Shown here piece by piece: positions 24,141-32,626 of a stretch of 64,000 nucleotides of DNA. The stretch covers positions 1-64,000 of the forward strand of contig JAYQVH010000009.1 of assembly GCA_038148375.1 (NCBI GenBank), written 5' to 3'. The translations under genes were made by a program, and so were the position numbers. A model generated the notes under the pieces. The model was given only the letters and a program-made list of their open reading frames with translations, made no database searches and was not told where the DNA came from. The first letter of the stretch is position 1; the number at the start of each line of letters is the position of its first letter. This stretch comes from CAWUEX02 sp038148375 (GTDB lineage: Bacteria > Pseudomonadota > Alphaproteobacteria > Rhodospirillales > Rhodospirillaceae).

Positions 24141-25475
24141 TTAAATTGATTCTGCGACACAGGTTTTAAGCTGTCGCACACGTTCGAATAGGGCCTGAGA
24201 GTCGAATTCATCGCATTCGATGTCTTCGGATAAGCGTATGACGTTGTTCGCATGGCGGCGGACCGCGAGGCGCTGCTCATCCGTTTCGGCGAGAAAAACC
24301 AGGTCCTGAAGCATTTCTAAAAGGCGGATCACGATTGCGATCTTCCCTGCGGCCTGTTGGCGAATTTCACTCAGGGCGGTGTTCAGCAGCCCTTCGTATG
24401 TTACCGGATAAACGACAACGCGTACCATGTCATCGCCGTCCCGATGCGCTGCTGCCGGCAAGCCGGTCTTGAAAGACTGTGCCAGTCCTGCGGCGAGCCA
24501 ATCAATGCAGGTAATGGCGGTATAAGGGTCGTTGACGCCTGGCGACAGGGCACGCAAAGCGATCTCCACCAGGGCGGCGATCGAAAATTCAAGATCCTGG
24601 GCGTGCGTTCGCTGCCGGCCAATCTTGTTTGCTTTGCAGATTTTATTGGCAAGCGCCGGGTCGGCGTCGTTTTTCGACTGTACTGTGCCAAGATGTGTGC
24701 CGTCGATCATGAATCGGCCAGGTTTCGTTTCAATCTCTACAATCATGTCTTCGCTTTGGGCGAGCTTCACCAACGCTTCAACGTTGATTGTCTGGATATA
24801 GCCGGAAGCATTGGCCGGAATAACGGTTTGCTTGGTGTACCCATGCTCGGCGGCTCGATTGTGAACGGCCTCATAGTCCGCCAATGGTGATTTCGTTCCA
24901 TTGTGCGCTGTTGCAGTTGCAATGGCGTCGCCGAACGCGCTCCCCATCGTGGCCACGACTGCGTCTGCGTCGATTTTCTTTGACGTATGATGCAAGAAGT
25001 AAACGAGGAAGCCGAGGTTGGAAATGATTCCCACGATGGATGTTGATAACGAGAGCGCGGGCGCAAATTCTACCCCAGTAATTGGGTCGCCGATCGCTTG
25101 AAACAGCAAGAGCCCGACAATCAAATTACCGATCAAAGACCCAAGCATGATTTGGGGCAGAGACCCGCTCGAAAACATTTGAATCAAACGCGGCCCGAGT
25201 TGAGATGCCGTGTTCGACAGAGCGATTAATGTCATCGAAAACACGAGGCTCGTTACGGTGATAAGCGAGCCGATGATGACAGAAAGGATTTGCCGGGCCC
25301 CTTCGACACTAAATCGGAATAGGAGCTCGCTGTTTGTCAGCCAGGGAAGCGTTGACGTGGTGTCCAGCCAATACGTCAGCATGAACAGAGGAATCGCAAG
25401 GGCCGATATGATTAGTGGCCGGAACCAAAAGCTCGTCAGTAGCCACGCAAAAACGTATCTCATCGACGCGATCAC
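24141..25475 (-). CDS. DUF2254 membrane protein
   Basis: A 444-residue inner-membrane protein with four hydrophobic segments in the first 180 residues (for example FWFRPLIISALAIPLF and SVIIGSLITVTSLVFSM) and a soluble C-terminal domain. The stretch LVFSMTLIALSNTASQLGPRLIQMF and the later LSPGVNDPYTAITCIDWL are typical of DUF2254. Function is unknown; a channel- or sensor-like role has been suggested only from topology. It lies one base from the stop of the CoxL-like gene upstream on the same strand and converges with the LAB_N gene. Confidence 0.88.
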   Translation of the reverse strand: MIASMRYVFAWLLTSFWFRPLIISALAIPLFMLTYWLDTTSTLPWLTNSELLFRFSVEGARQILSVIIGSLITVTSLVFSMTLIALSNTASQLGPRLIQMFSSGSLPQIMLGSLIGNLIVGLLLFQAIGDPITGVEFAPALSLSTSIVGIISNLGFLVYFLHHTSKKIDADAVVATMGSAFGDAIATATAHNGTKSPLADYEAVHNRAAEHGYTKQTVIPANASGYIQTINVEALVKLAQSEDMIVEIETKPGRFMIDGTHLGTVQSKNDADPALANKICKANKIGRQRTHAQDLEFSIAALVEIALRALSPGVNDPYTAITCIDWLAAGLAQSFKTGLPAAAHRDGDDMVRVVVYPVTYEGLLNTALSEIRQQAAGKIAIVIRLLEMLQDLVFLAETDEQRLAVRRHANNVIRLSEDIECDEFDSQALFERVRQLKTCVAESI

Positions 25476-25476
25476 G

Positions 25477-27843
25477 TTAGTTGGATGCCGTGGAGATCAG
25501 TTTCCATATCTTTTCCGGGGTGGCCGGCATGTCGACGTGGGTTACACCGTAGTCCGTCAGCGCATCGACGATCGCATTGATGACGGCCGGCGGTGAGCCG
25601 ATGGCGCCCGCCTCACCGCAGCCTTTTACGCCGAGCGGATTGTGGGTGCATTCCGTCACCGATGTATCGACCGTAAACGCCGGAAAATGATCGGCGCGCG
25701 GCATGGCGTAATCCATGTAGCTGCCCGACACCAGTTGACCAGTGCCGTCGTACACGCCGTGTTCAAGTAAGGCCTGGCCGATGCCCTGTACCAAACCACC
25801 GTGCACTTGGCCGGTGACGATCATGGGATTGATCACGCGGCCGAAATCGTCAGAGGCATGGAAACGGCACACTTCGGTTACGCCGGTGTCGGGATCGATC
25901 TCGACTTCGCACACGTACGTTCCGGCGGGATAGGTGAAGTTGGCCGGATCGTAGAACGCGGTTTCTTCCAGGCCCGGTTCCAGTTCGTCGAACGGGAAGT
26001 TGTGGGGGACGTAAGCCGCGAAGGCGACTTCGCCGAAGGTGATCTGTTTGTCGGTGCCTGAGATTTTATACGCGCCGTCGGCAAATTCGATGTCGCCCGC
26101 CGACGCCTCCATCAGGTGCGCCGAAATCTTTCGGCCTTTCTCGATCACCTTGTCCATTGCCTTGACCAGCGCTGAACCGCCGACGGCCAGCGAGCGCGAC
26201 CCGTAGGTGCCCATGCCGAACGGCACTTGGGCCGTGTCGCCGTGTACGACGCTGACTTGGTCGAACGGCACGCCGAGTCTGTCCGCGACCAGCTGCGCAA
26301 AGGTTGTCTCATGGCCCTGTCCATGGCTGTGCGATCCGGTCAGGACCGTGACCGACCCCGTGGGGTTCACGCGCACGACAGCGGATTCATACAGCCCGGC
26401 CCGCGCGCCCAAAGAGCCGACGACAGCCGACGGTGCGATGCCGCAGGCCTCGATATAGCCCGCGATGCCGAGGCCGCGCAGCTTGCCGCGCGCCTTCGCC
26501 TCTTCTTTGCGTTTGGCGAACCCTGCCACGTCGGCAGCCTTCAGCGCGCTGTCCAGCGTCGCTTCGTAATCGCCGGTGTCATAGGTCAACGCCACCGGCG
26601 TGTCATAGGGGAACTGATCGGCCTTGATGAAATTGAGGCGGCGCAGCTCGACCGGATCGCGTCCGGTTTTGCGTGCGGCGATATCCACCAGCCGTTCGAT
26701 CAGATACGTCGCTTCCGGGCGTCCGGCGCCGCGGTAGGCGTCCACCGGCACCGTTGAGGTGAACACCGCCTTGACGTTGATGTGGATCGCCGGTGTCGTG
26801 TACTGGCCCGCCAACAGCGTGCCGTGCAGGAAGGTCGGGATCACGGTGGCGAAGGTGGAGAGATAGGCGCCCATGTTTGCGAGCGTCTCAACCTTGAGGG
26901 CCGTGAACTTGCCGTCCTTGTCCAGCGCCAATTCAGCGTGGGTGACATGGTCGCGGCCTTGGGCGTCCGACAGGAATGCTTCCGAGCGATCAGCGGTCCA
27001 CTTGACCGGACGGCCGAGCAGTTTCGACGCCGAGATCATCAGTGCCTCTTCGGCGTAATGATATATCTTGCTGCCGAAGCCACCGCCGACATCCGGCGCA
27101 ATCACGCGGACTTTATGCTCCGGCACGGCCAGAACAAACGCGCTCATCAGCAGCCGGATGGCGTGGGGGTTTTGGCTCGTCGTATAGAGCGTGTAGTGAT
27201 CATTTGCCGGACTGTAGTCGCCGATGGCCGCGCGCGGTTCGATGGCGTTGGCGATAAGCCGGTTGTTGACGAGATCGATCTTGGCCACGTGGGCGGCGTT
27301 TTTAATCGCGTCTTCGACGGCCGCGCTGTCGCCGAGTTCCCAGTCGTAACAGAGATTGCCAGGCGCCTCGTCATGCACCTGCGCCGCTCCGCTGGCAATC
27401 GCCGCCTTCATATCGACGACGGCCGGGAGTTCCTCATAGTCGACGTCGATCAGCTCGGCGGCTTCGCGTGCCTGCTCCCGAGTTTCCGCAACAACAAGCG
27501 CCACCGGATCGCCGACGTGGCGCACTTTGCCTTCGGCGAGGACCGGGTGTTTGGGCTCTTTCATCGGCGTCCCGTCGCGGTTGTGGATCAGCCAGCCGCA
27601 GGGTAGGCCGCCAAGGCTTGAGAAATCCTCGGCCGTGAAGACACCCACCACGCCGTCGGCTTTGGCCGCCCCCGTCGTGTCAATGGATTTAACCGCCGCA
27701 TGGGCGTGGGGGGACCGTAAGATGTAGGCATAGGCCTGATTCTTGAGGTCGATGTCGTCAACGTACTGGCCCTGACCCTGAAGGAACCGCTGGTCCTCGA
27801 CTCGCTTGACCGATGCCCCGATCCCAAACCCGTCGTCCGGCAT
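25477..27843 (-). CDS. Molybdenum hydroxylase large subunit, CoxL-like form II (orphan)
   Basis: A 788-residue molybdopterin-cytosine-dinucleotide-binding subunit of the xanthine dehydrogenase/aerobic CO dehydrogenase family. It opens with VKRVEDQRFLQGQGQYVDD. The active-site loop is AYRGAGRPEA, the form II pattern rather than the AYRCSFR loop of true CO dehydrogenase. GGGFGSKIY and the C-terminal GCGEAGAIGSPPAVINAI are cofactor-contact motifs. Form II members hydroxylate varied organic substrates. The iron-sulphur and FAD subunits normally encoded next to it are absent here. The ATG at 27843 has GGGAGG a few bases upstream; the frame to 27990 would enter the groE control region. Confidence 0.93.
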   Translation of the reverse strand: MPDDGFGIGASVKRVEDQRFLQGQGQYVDDIDLKNQAYAYILRSPHAHAAVKSIDTTGAAKADGVVGVFTAEDFSSLGGLPCGWLIHNRDGTPMKEPKHPVLAEGKVRHVGDPVALVVAETREQAREAAELIDVDYEELPAVVDMKAAIASGAAQVHDEAPGNLCYDWELGDSAAVEDAIKNAAHVAKIDLVNNRLIANAIEPRAAIGDYSPANDHYTLYTTSQNPHAIRLLMSAFVLAVPEHKVRVIAPDVGGGFGSKIYHYAEEALMISASKLLGRPVKWTADRSEAFLSDAQGRDHVTHAELALDKDGKFTALKVETLANMGAYLSTFATVIPTFLHGTLLAGQYTTPAIHINVKAVFTSTVPVDAYRGAGRPEATYLIERLVDIAARKTGRDPVELRRLNFIKADQFPYDTPVALTYDTGDYEATLDSALKAADVAGFAKRKEEAKARGKLRGLGIAGYIEACGIAPSAVVGSLGARAGLYESAVVRVNPTGSVTVLTGSHSHGQGHETTFAQLVADRLGVPFDQVSVVHGDTAQVPFGMGTYGSRSLAVGGSALVKAMDKVIEKGRKISAHLMEASAGDIEFADGAYKISGTDKQITFGEVAFAAYVPHNFPFDELEPGLEETAFYDPANFTYPAGTYVCEVEIDPDTGVTEVCRFHASDDFGRVINPMIVTGQVHGGLVQGIGQALLEHGVYDGTGQLVSGSYMDYAMPRADHFPAFTVDTSVTECTHNPLGVKGCGEAGAIGSPPAVINAIVDALTDYGVTHVDMPATPEKIWKLISTASN

Positions 27844-27948
27844 GATGTCCTCCCTGAAACGCCTTTGATTGACCTGAGCGTATTCAATCCAGGGCACGGA
27901 GTCACACGGCCCGCCCCGGATGGACGCCAATATTTCACGCCGGGCGGG

Positions 27949-27977
27949 TTGACGCCCGGTCACGGAGACCTTATCTA
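27949..27977 (+). promoter_or_regulatory. Sigma-70-type promoter of groES-groEL
   Basis: TTGACG (27949-27954), a 17-base spacer, then TATCTA (27972-27977). Transcription should start about 27984, inside the CIRCE element, so the repressor would cover the start site. It is about 100 bases upstream of the groES start. Confidence 0.75.
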
Positions 27978-27979
27978 CC

Positions 27980-28006
27980 TTGGCACTCACTGGGAGAGAG
28001 TGCTAA
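27980..28006. promoter_or_regulatory. CIRCE element (HrcA operator)
   Basis: TTGGCACTC, nine bases, then GAGTGCTAA. This matches the CIRCE consensus TTAGCACTC-N9-GAGTGCTAA at all but one position (G for A in the left arm). It directly follows the groE promoter -10, so HrcA should repress groESL until heat or unfolded protein titrates GroEL. hrcA is not in the window. Confidence 0.95.
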
Positions 28007-28075
28007 CGCCTCACCAACCTTTTGATATTTAAGTCGTTTTTGAAACGCATCTCACAGGCCTAAAGGAGGTTCTCG

Positions 28076-28363
28076 ATGAAATTTCGGCCATTGCATGACC
28101 GGGTTCTGGTCAAGCGTCTGGATTCTGACACCAAGTCTGCCGGCGGCATCATCATCCCTGACACCGCTCAGGAAAAGCCGATGGAAGGCAAGGTCATCGC
28201 AGTCGGCGGCGGCGCCCGCGGCGAAGACGGCAAAGTGCAGAAGCTCGACGTGAAAAAGGGCGATCGCATCCTGTTTGGAAAGTGGTCCGGCACCGAAGTG
28301 AAGATCGACGGCGATGACCTGTTGATCATGAAAGAATCCGACATCATGGGGATCATTGAGTAA
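28076..28363 (+). CDS. groES: Co-chaperonin GroES
   Basis: A 95-residue co-chaperonin forming the heptameric lid of GroEL. It starts MKFRPLHDRVLVKRLD, has the mobile loop (ETKSAGGIIIPDTA-type: DTKSAGGIIIPDTAQEK, about 18-34) and ends with LLIMKESDIMGIIE. The ribosome-binding site AAAGGAGG is strong. It is first in an operon with groEL, 48 bases downstream, controlled by the CIRCE element just upstream. Confidence 0.99.
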   Translation: MKFRPLHDRVLVKRLDSDTKSAGGIIIPDTAQEKPMEGKVIAVGGGARGEDGKVQKLDVKKGDRILFGKWSGTEVKIDGDDLLIMKESDIMGIIE

Positions 28364-28411
28364 GCCCCACCGTCGGAACGGATAAACAAGCTAACAAGGG
28401 AAACGCAAATC

Positions 28412-30055
28412 ATGGCGAAAGACGTCAAATTTTCCGCTGACGCCCGCGACCGCATGTTGCGCGGTGTCGACACCCTGGCCAATGCGGTCAAGGTGACGCT
28501 CGGTCCGAAGGGCCGCAACGTTGTTATGGACAAAGCCTTCGGCGCGCCGCGCATCACCAAGGACGGTGTCACGGTGGCCAAGGACATTGAGTTGTCCGAT
28601 AAGTTCGAAAACATGGGCGCGCAGATGGTCAAGGAAGTCGCGTCGAAGACGGCGGACATCGCCGGCGACGGCACGACCACCGCAACCGTTCTGGCCCAGT
28701 CCATCGTTCGTGAAGGCTGTAAAGCCGTTGCGGCAGGTATGAACCCGATGGACGTCAAGCGCGGCATCGACAAGGCCGTGGCAGCGGTTGTCGAAAACCT
28801 GTCAAAGCAGTCCAAGAAGGTGAAGACCAGCGAAGAGATCGCTCAGGTCGGCACCATTTCCTCCAACGGGTCCCGTGACATCGGCGAGATCATCTCCGAA
28901 GCCATGGACAAAGTTGGTAAGGAAGGCGTCATCACCGTTGAAGAGGCCAAGGGTCTCGAAACCGAGCTCGATGTCGTCGAGGGCATGCAGTTCGACCGCG
29001 GTTACCTGTCTCCGTACTTCATCACCGACGCCGATAAGATGGTGTGCGAGTACGAAAACCCGTACGTGCTGATCCACGAGAAGAAGCTGTCGTCGCTGCA
29101 GCCGCTGCTGCCGGTGCTCGAAGCCGTGGTGCAGACCTCTCGTCCGCTGGTCATCATCGCCGAAGACGTCGAAGGCGAAGCCCTCGCGACTCTGGTGGTC
29201 AACCGCCTGCGCGGCGGCCTCAAGGTCGCAGCCGTTAAGGCGCCGGGCTTCGGCGATCGCCGCAAGGCCATGCTCGAAGACATCGCGGTGCTGACCAAGG
29301 GTCAGGTGATCTCGGAAGATGTCGGTATCAAGCTCGAGAATGTCACCCTCGACATGCTCGGCCAGGCCAAGAACATCGATATCACGAAGGAAGAAACCAC
29401 GATCGTCGATGGGGCTGGTAAGAAGGCCGACATCAACGGCCGGTGCGAGCAGATTCGCCGTCAGATCGAGGAAACCACCTCCGACTACGACCGTGAGAAG
29501 CTCCAAGAGCGTCTGGCCAAGCTGGCCGGCGGTGTGGCCGTCATCCGTGTTGGCGGCGCCACCGAAGTCGAAGTGAAGGAAAAGAAAGACCGCGTCGACG
29601 ACGCCCTTCACGCGACCCGCGCGGCTGTCGAAGAAGGCATTGTTCCGGGCGGCGGCGTGGCTCTGCTGCGCTCCGCTAAGGCGATCACCAGCGTTAAGGT
29701 CGACAACCATGACCAACAGGTCGGTGTCGACATCATCGGCCGCGCCCTGCGTGCGCCGATCAAGCAGATCGCTCAGAACGCCGGTGAAGACGGTGCCGTT
29801 GTGGCCGGTAAGGTCGAGGAAGCCAAGGCTGCGACGATCGGCTACGACGCCCAGACGGGTAAGTACGTCGATATGGTCAAGGCCGGCATCATCGACCCGA
29901 CCAAGGTCGTGCGTATCGCTCTTCAGGATGCGGCGTCCATCGCCAGCCTATTGATCACGACCGAAGCCATGGTCGCTGAAATCCCGGAAAAGAAAGATCC
30001 GCCAATGGCTCCGGGCGGCGGCATGGGTGACATGGGAATGGGAATGGGCATGTAA
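28412..30055 (+). CDS. groEL: Chaperonin GroEL
   Basis: A 547-residue ATP-dependent chaperonin subunit (double heptameric ring). It begins MAKDVKFSADARDRMLRG, carries the nucleotide-binding GDGTTTATVLAQ (about 86-97), and ends in the typical GGM-rich tail (MGDMGMGMGM). Length and sequence are ordinary for alphaproteobacteria. It is co-transcribed with groES and followed by a strong terminator at 30080-30112. Confidence 0.99.
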   Translation: MAKDVKFSADARDRMLRGVDTLANAVKVTLGPKGRNVVMDKAFGAPRITKDGVTVAKDIELSDKFENMGAQMVKEVASKTADIAGDGTTTATVLAQSIVREGCKAVAAGMNPMDVKRGIDKAVAAVVENLSKQSKKVKTSEEIAQVGTISSNGSRDIGEIISEAMDKVGKEGVITVEEAKGLETELDVVEGMQFDRGYLSPYFITDADKMVCEYENPYVLIHEKKLSSLQPLLPVLEAVVQTSRPLVIIAEDVEGEALATLVVNRLRGGLKVAAVKAPGFGDRRKAMLEDIAVLTKGQVISEDVGIKLENVTLDMLGQAKNIDITKEETTIVDGAGKKADINGRCEQIRRQIEETTSDYDREKLQERLAKLAGGVAVIRVGGATEVEVKEKKDRVDDALHATRAAVEEGIVPGGGVALLRSAKAITSVKVDNHDQQVGVDIIGRALRAPIKQIAQNAGEDGAVVAGKVEEAKAATIGYDAQTGKYVDMVKAGIIDPTKVVRIALQDAASIASLLITTEAMVAEIPEKKDPPMAPGGGMGDMGMGMGM

Positions 30056-30079
30056 GCCTGTTTCCGTCCAGGAAACCGG

Positions 30080-30112
30080 AAAGGGCCGCGTCTTGTGCGC
30101 GGCCCTTTTTCT
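30080..30112 (+). terminator. Rho-independent terminator after groEL
   Basis: An 11-bp stem (AAAGGGCCGCG pairing with CGCGGCCCTTT), a 7-base loop, then a T-run TTTTTC. It starts 25 bases after the groEL stop and should end the groESL transcript before the next rightward gene. Confidence 0.93.
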
Positions 30113-30157
30113 TTGCCGGTGTAAGGGTTATATCAGCCGCGTCTGTGGAGAAGGTGG

Positions 30158-30682
30158 ATGCCCTCAAAGTCGTTCCTTAAAGCTGTCGGTTTGCTCCTGT
30201 TGCTGTCGCTCGGTCCGGCATCGATCTACATCCTCTATACGCGCACCGGCGGGCTCGAATCGCGGCGCGAACTGGCCTTTCACAAAAACGCTCGGTTCGC
30301 GTTCATGGCAGCAACCGAGACCGTTTCCCTGTCCGCGTTGACGGATTGGCCGTGGCAAACCGTGTGTTCCTTCGGGCCTGGCATGAGGCAGAGCGACGTC
30401 GACACCTTGCTCGGCTTCTCTTACGACAACTTTGGCCAGCTCACCTGGCGTGACCTCGAAGATCACTGGACTCTATTGTTCATCGACGCTGAGCGCGACA
30501 CCAATTGGGGGCCGCATCGGCCGATTATTCCGATCCGTGTCCCGGTGGATGCCATCGCGGCATATGGCGGTCCCGCCGAAGGGGAATGCATTGCGGCGGA
30601 AGGCGCGGCCCTTGCCGTTTCCAGGGGCGCGTTCGAACCCGGTCTGTCTCCGGTGACTGTCAGGCTGATGAGCAGGGATTAA
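30158..30682 (+). CDS. Hypothetical membrane-anchored protein
   Basis: A 174-residue protein I do not recognise. A hydrophobic segment at about 9-26 (VGLLLLLSLGPASIYILY) anchors it with the rest most likely in the periplasm. The remainder is mixed polar with Trp-rich parts (LTDWPWQTVCSF, LTWRDLEDHWTLLFID) and two Cys that could pair. It lies between the groEL terminator and a convergent carbohydrate gene, with no partner on its strand. Codon use is like its neighbours and the start has GGAGAAGG nearby, so it is probably real. Confidence 0.7.
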   Translation: MPSKSFLKAVGLLLLLSLGPASIYILYTRTGGLESRRELAFHKNARFAFMAATETVSLSALTDWPWQTVCSFGPGMRQSDVDTLLGFSYDNFGQLTWRDLEDHWTLLFIDAERDTNWGPHRPIIPIRVPVDAIAAYGGPAEGECIAAEGAALAVSRGAFEPGLSPVTVRLMSRD

Positions 30683-30686
30683 GCGC

Positions 30687-32552
30687 TCAATTCTGTGGCG
30701 GCAGCAGGAACAAGCCGTCTTCGATTTCAATCGCGTCCGCCGGCGCATCAAATCCGAATCGCGTCGCTAAGTCTTTCAGCGATGCATTGACTTCCTCCGT
30801 AGACGTGTCCGGAAACTTTTGCAGGTGAAGTTCTTTGAGCTGGAACCTGTCGCGTCTGCGCAGGCGCAGGTTGATGAGTTCGTCCACCGGCACATCCCCG
30901 CGATCGGTTGCCTTGTTCCGGAAGAAAGTCTCGAGTTGGTCTGCGACTGCGGCGCCAACGTTCGTTTCCGTGCCCAGTTTCAGGAACGACCCTAAATCGG
31001 CCGTCGTTCCGGCGCTGACGCCATCGCTTAGGAGTGTCTCGATTGCATCGCCGACCTCAGCCGCCGTCTGGGCTGGCGTGTTCAATCGGCTCGAAAGCCC
31101 GACGTCGGGATCTTTTGTCCGTCCGTCCCCGATAAACCTGATGGCCGGTACGCTGCGCAGGGCTGCCTCCAGTCCGGTCGCGCAGCCGGCGACATATACC
31201 ATGACGCGGCACTGATTCAGCCAATGAGTCAGGGGGCCATGCGTTTCTACGCGGACGTTGTCGAGATCAGCGAATTGGTCTTGCCACAGTTCCGCGTTCT
31301 CGATTGGGTGCGGGCGGACAACGATATTGGCATTGGGGAAGCGTTGCGCCGATACGCGTATGGCCTCGCGCAATTGCGGAATGACCGCGATTTCGTAGGA
31401 CGTTGAATCATCGAGCAGTGAGCACAATTCATCGATCATGTCTGCGGTCGAATTCGTCGCGCCGGCGACAAGCGTTTGCTCCATCGTTCTGGCGAAGCTG
31501 CGCCCGCGTGGATTGACGTTACCGCTCATCGTGCAGAACAGAATCATAGGAGAGTCCGCGCCAGCCGGTGGTTGAGCCGTCGGCTGATTCGACATCAGAA
31601 TGTCCGACTTCGGGTTACCCGTCGTGATAATCTCAGCGGCGCCGAGGTCGTACGTTTGTTTAAGCGTGTCCCGCTGGGCATCGCCCTGCATCAGGATCAG
31701 ATCACAGGCCGTAACCGCCGGTGGTGCTACGTTAAGCCGCAAGGCGCGGGCACTGTCGCTGCGTCCGAACGCTTCCTCGTCAAGTGCGGCGATGAGATGC
31801 CCCGCACCCGCGCGGCAAATCCGCATGTTATTTGCATCCATCGCATTCAAGGTCTTGAACAGCACAATACCGGGGGGCAGGTCGGTGTAGGCACCGTGAG
31901 TCAGCACCCAACTCCGCCCAAACACGACATGAAACCCGCGTGCGGCGGCTGCGACCGCCAGTAAGGATTTCGCTTCGAATTCCCGCGCTTTGACCTCGAT
32001 GGGCAGATATAAGATTTTGTGGATAGGCCGGTCTGTAATGCTTGGTAGGGACGTAAATTCGCTGGCTGACGGCGTGGCGGCCGCTCTCACGAAGCGCAGT
32101 CTCAGCACGCCGATTACCGCCTTGAAGTAGGACTCGGCTAAAGACCAGTCGTCCTTGAATAGGGCGTCTGTTCCTAAAGTGCTCACGGCCTCGATATTGC
32201 GCAAAGTCACGCGCAGTCGGCCGTCCTGCGATTCCAATTTTATAGTATCCAAGGCATGGGGAATTGCGTCCCGCCATCTGCCTGCGGTGACGAGACATCT
32301 GATCAGCGCCAAGCGCACGCCGACGTGGGACGGATTCGCCGCCGAAGCCGTTAACAACGGTGCAACGGCTTTGTCTGTGTCGTCGCGCGCCAGATAAAGC
32401 TGCGCGAGTTGACTTGCGATGTCGGCGTCTTCGGGGTGGAGACGCGATAGAGTCTCGGTCAGGACAATGGCGCGTGAGACGTCGTCATCACTGGTCTGAC
32501 CCGACAGAAGGTCGCGGATTTGATTCAAACCTTCGGTCTTGTCTGCGGTCAT
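30687..32552 (-). CDS. TPR-containing surface carbohydrate biosynthesis protein
   Basis: About 621 residues. The first 160 are helical TPR-like repeats (LSRLHPEDADIASQLAQLYLARDD). From about 175 it follows the surface-polysaccharide protein type related to CDP-glycerol glycerophosphotransferases: YLPIEVKAREFEAKSLLAVAAAARGFHVVFG, then AAEIITTGNPKSDIL, NIVVRPHPIENAELW and VMVYVAGCATGLEAALRSVPAIRF. These proteins are thought to polymerise or transfer sugars or polyol phosphates onto surface glycans. The ATG at 32552 is favoured over a frame to 32600. It is divergent from a shorter paralogue 74 bases away, suggesting shared control. Confidence 0.78.
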   Translation of the reverse strand: MTADKTEGLNQIRDLLSGQTSDDDVSRAIVLTETLSRLHPEDADIASQLAQLYLARDDTDKAVAPLLTASAANPSHVGVRLALIRCLVTAGRWRDAIPHALDTIKLESQDGRLRVTLRNIEAVSTLGTDALFKDDWSLAESYFKAVIGVLRLRFVRAAATPSASEFTSLPSITDRPIHKILYLPIEVKAREFEAKSLLAVAAAARGFHVVFGRSWVLTHGAYTDLPPGIVLFKTLNAMDANNMRICRAGAGHLIAALDEEAFGRSDSARALRLNVAPPAVTACDLILMQGDAQRDTLKQTYDLGAAEIITTGNPKSDILMSNQPTAQPPAGADSPMILFCTMSGNVNPRGRSFARTMEQTLVAGATNSTADMIDELCSLLDDSTSYEIAVIPQLREAIRVSAQRFPNANIVVRPHPIENAELWQDQFADLDNVRVETHGPLTHWLNQCRVMVYVAGCATGLEAALRSVPAIRFIGDGRTKDPDVGLSSRLNTPAQTAAEVGDAIETLLSDGVSAGTTADLGSFLKLGTETNVGAAVADQLETFFRNKATDRGDVPVDELINLRLRRRDRFQLKELHLQKFPDTSTEEVNASLKDLATRFGFDAPADAIEIEDGLFLLPPQN

Positions 32553-32626
32553 AAGACGATCTTCGGTCGGGGCTATTCGTCCGCGTTGCCCGCGGGTCAA
32601 CGTCTGTATATGTTAACCGCGCGCAA

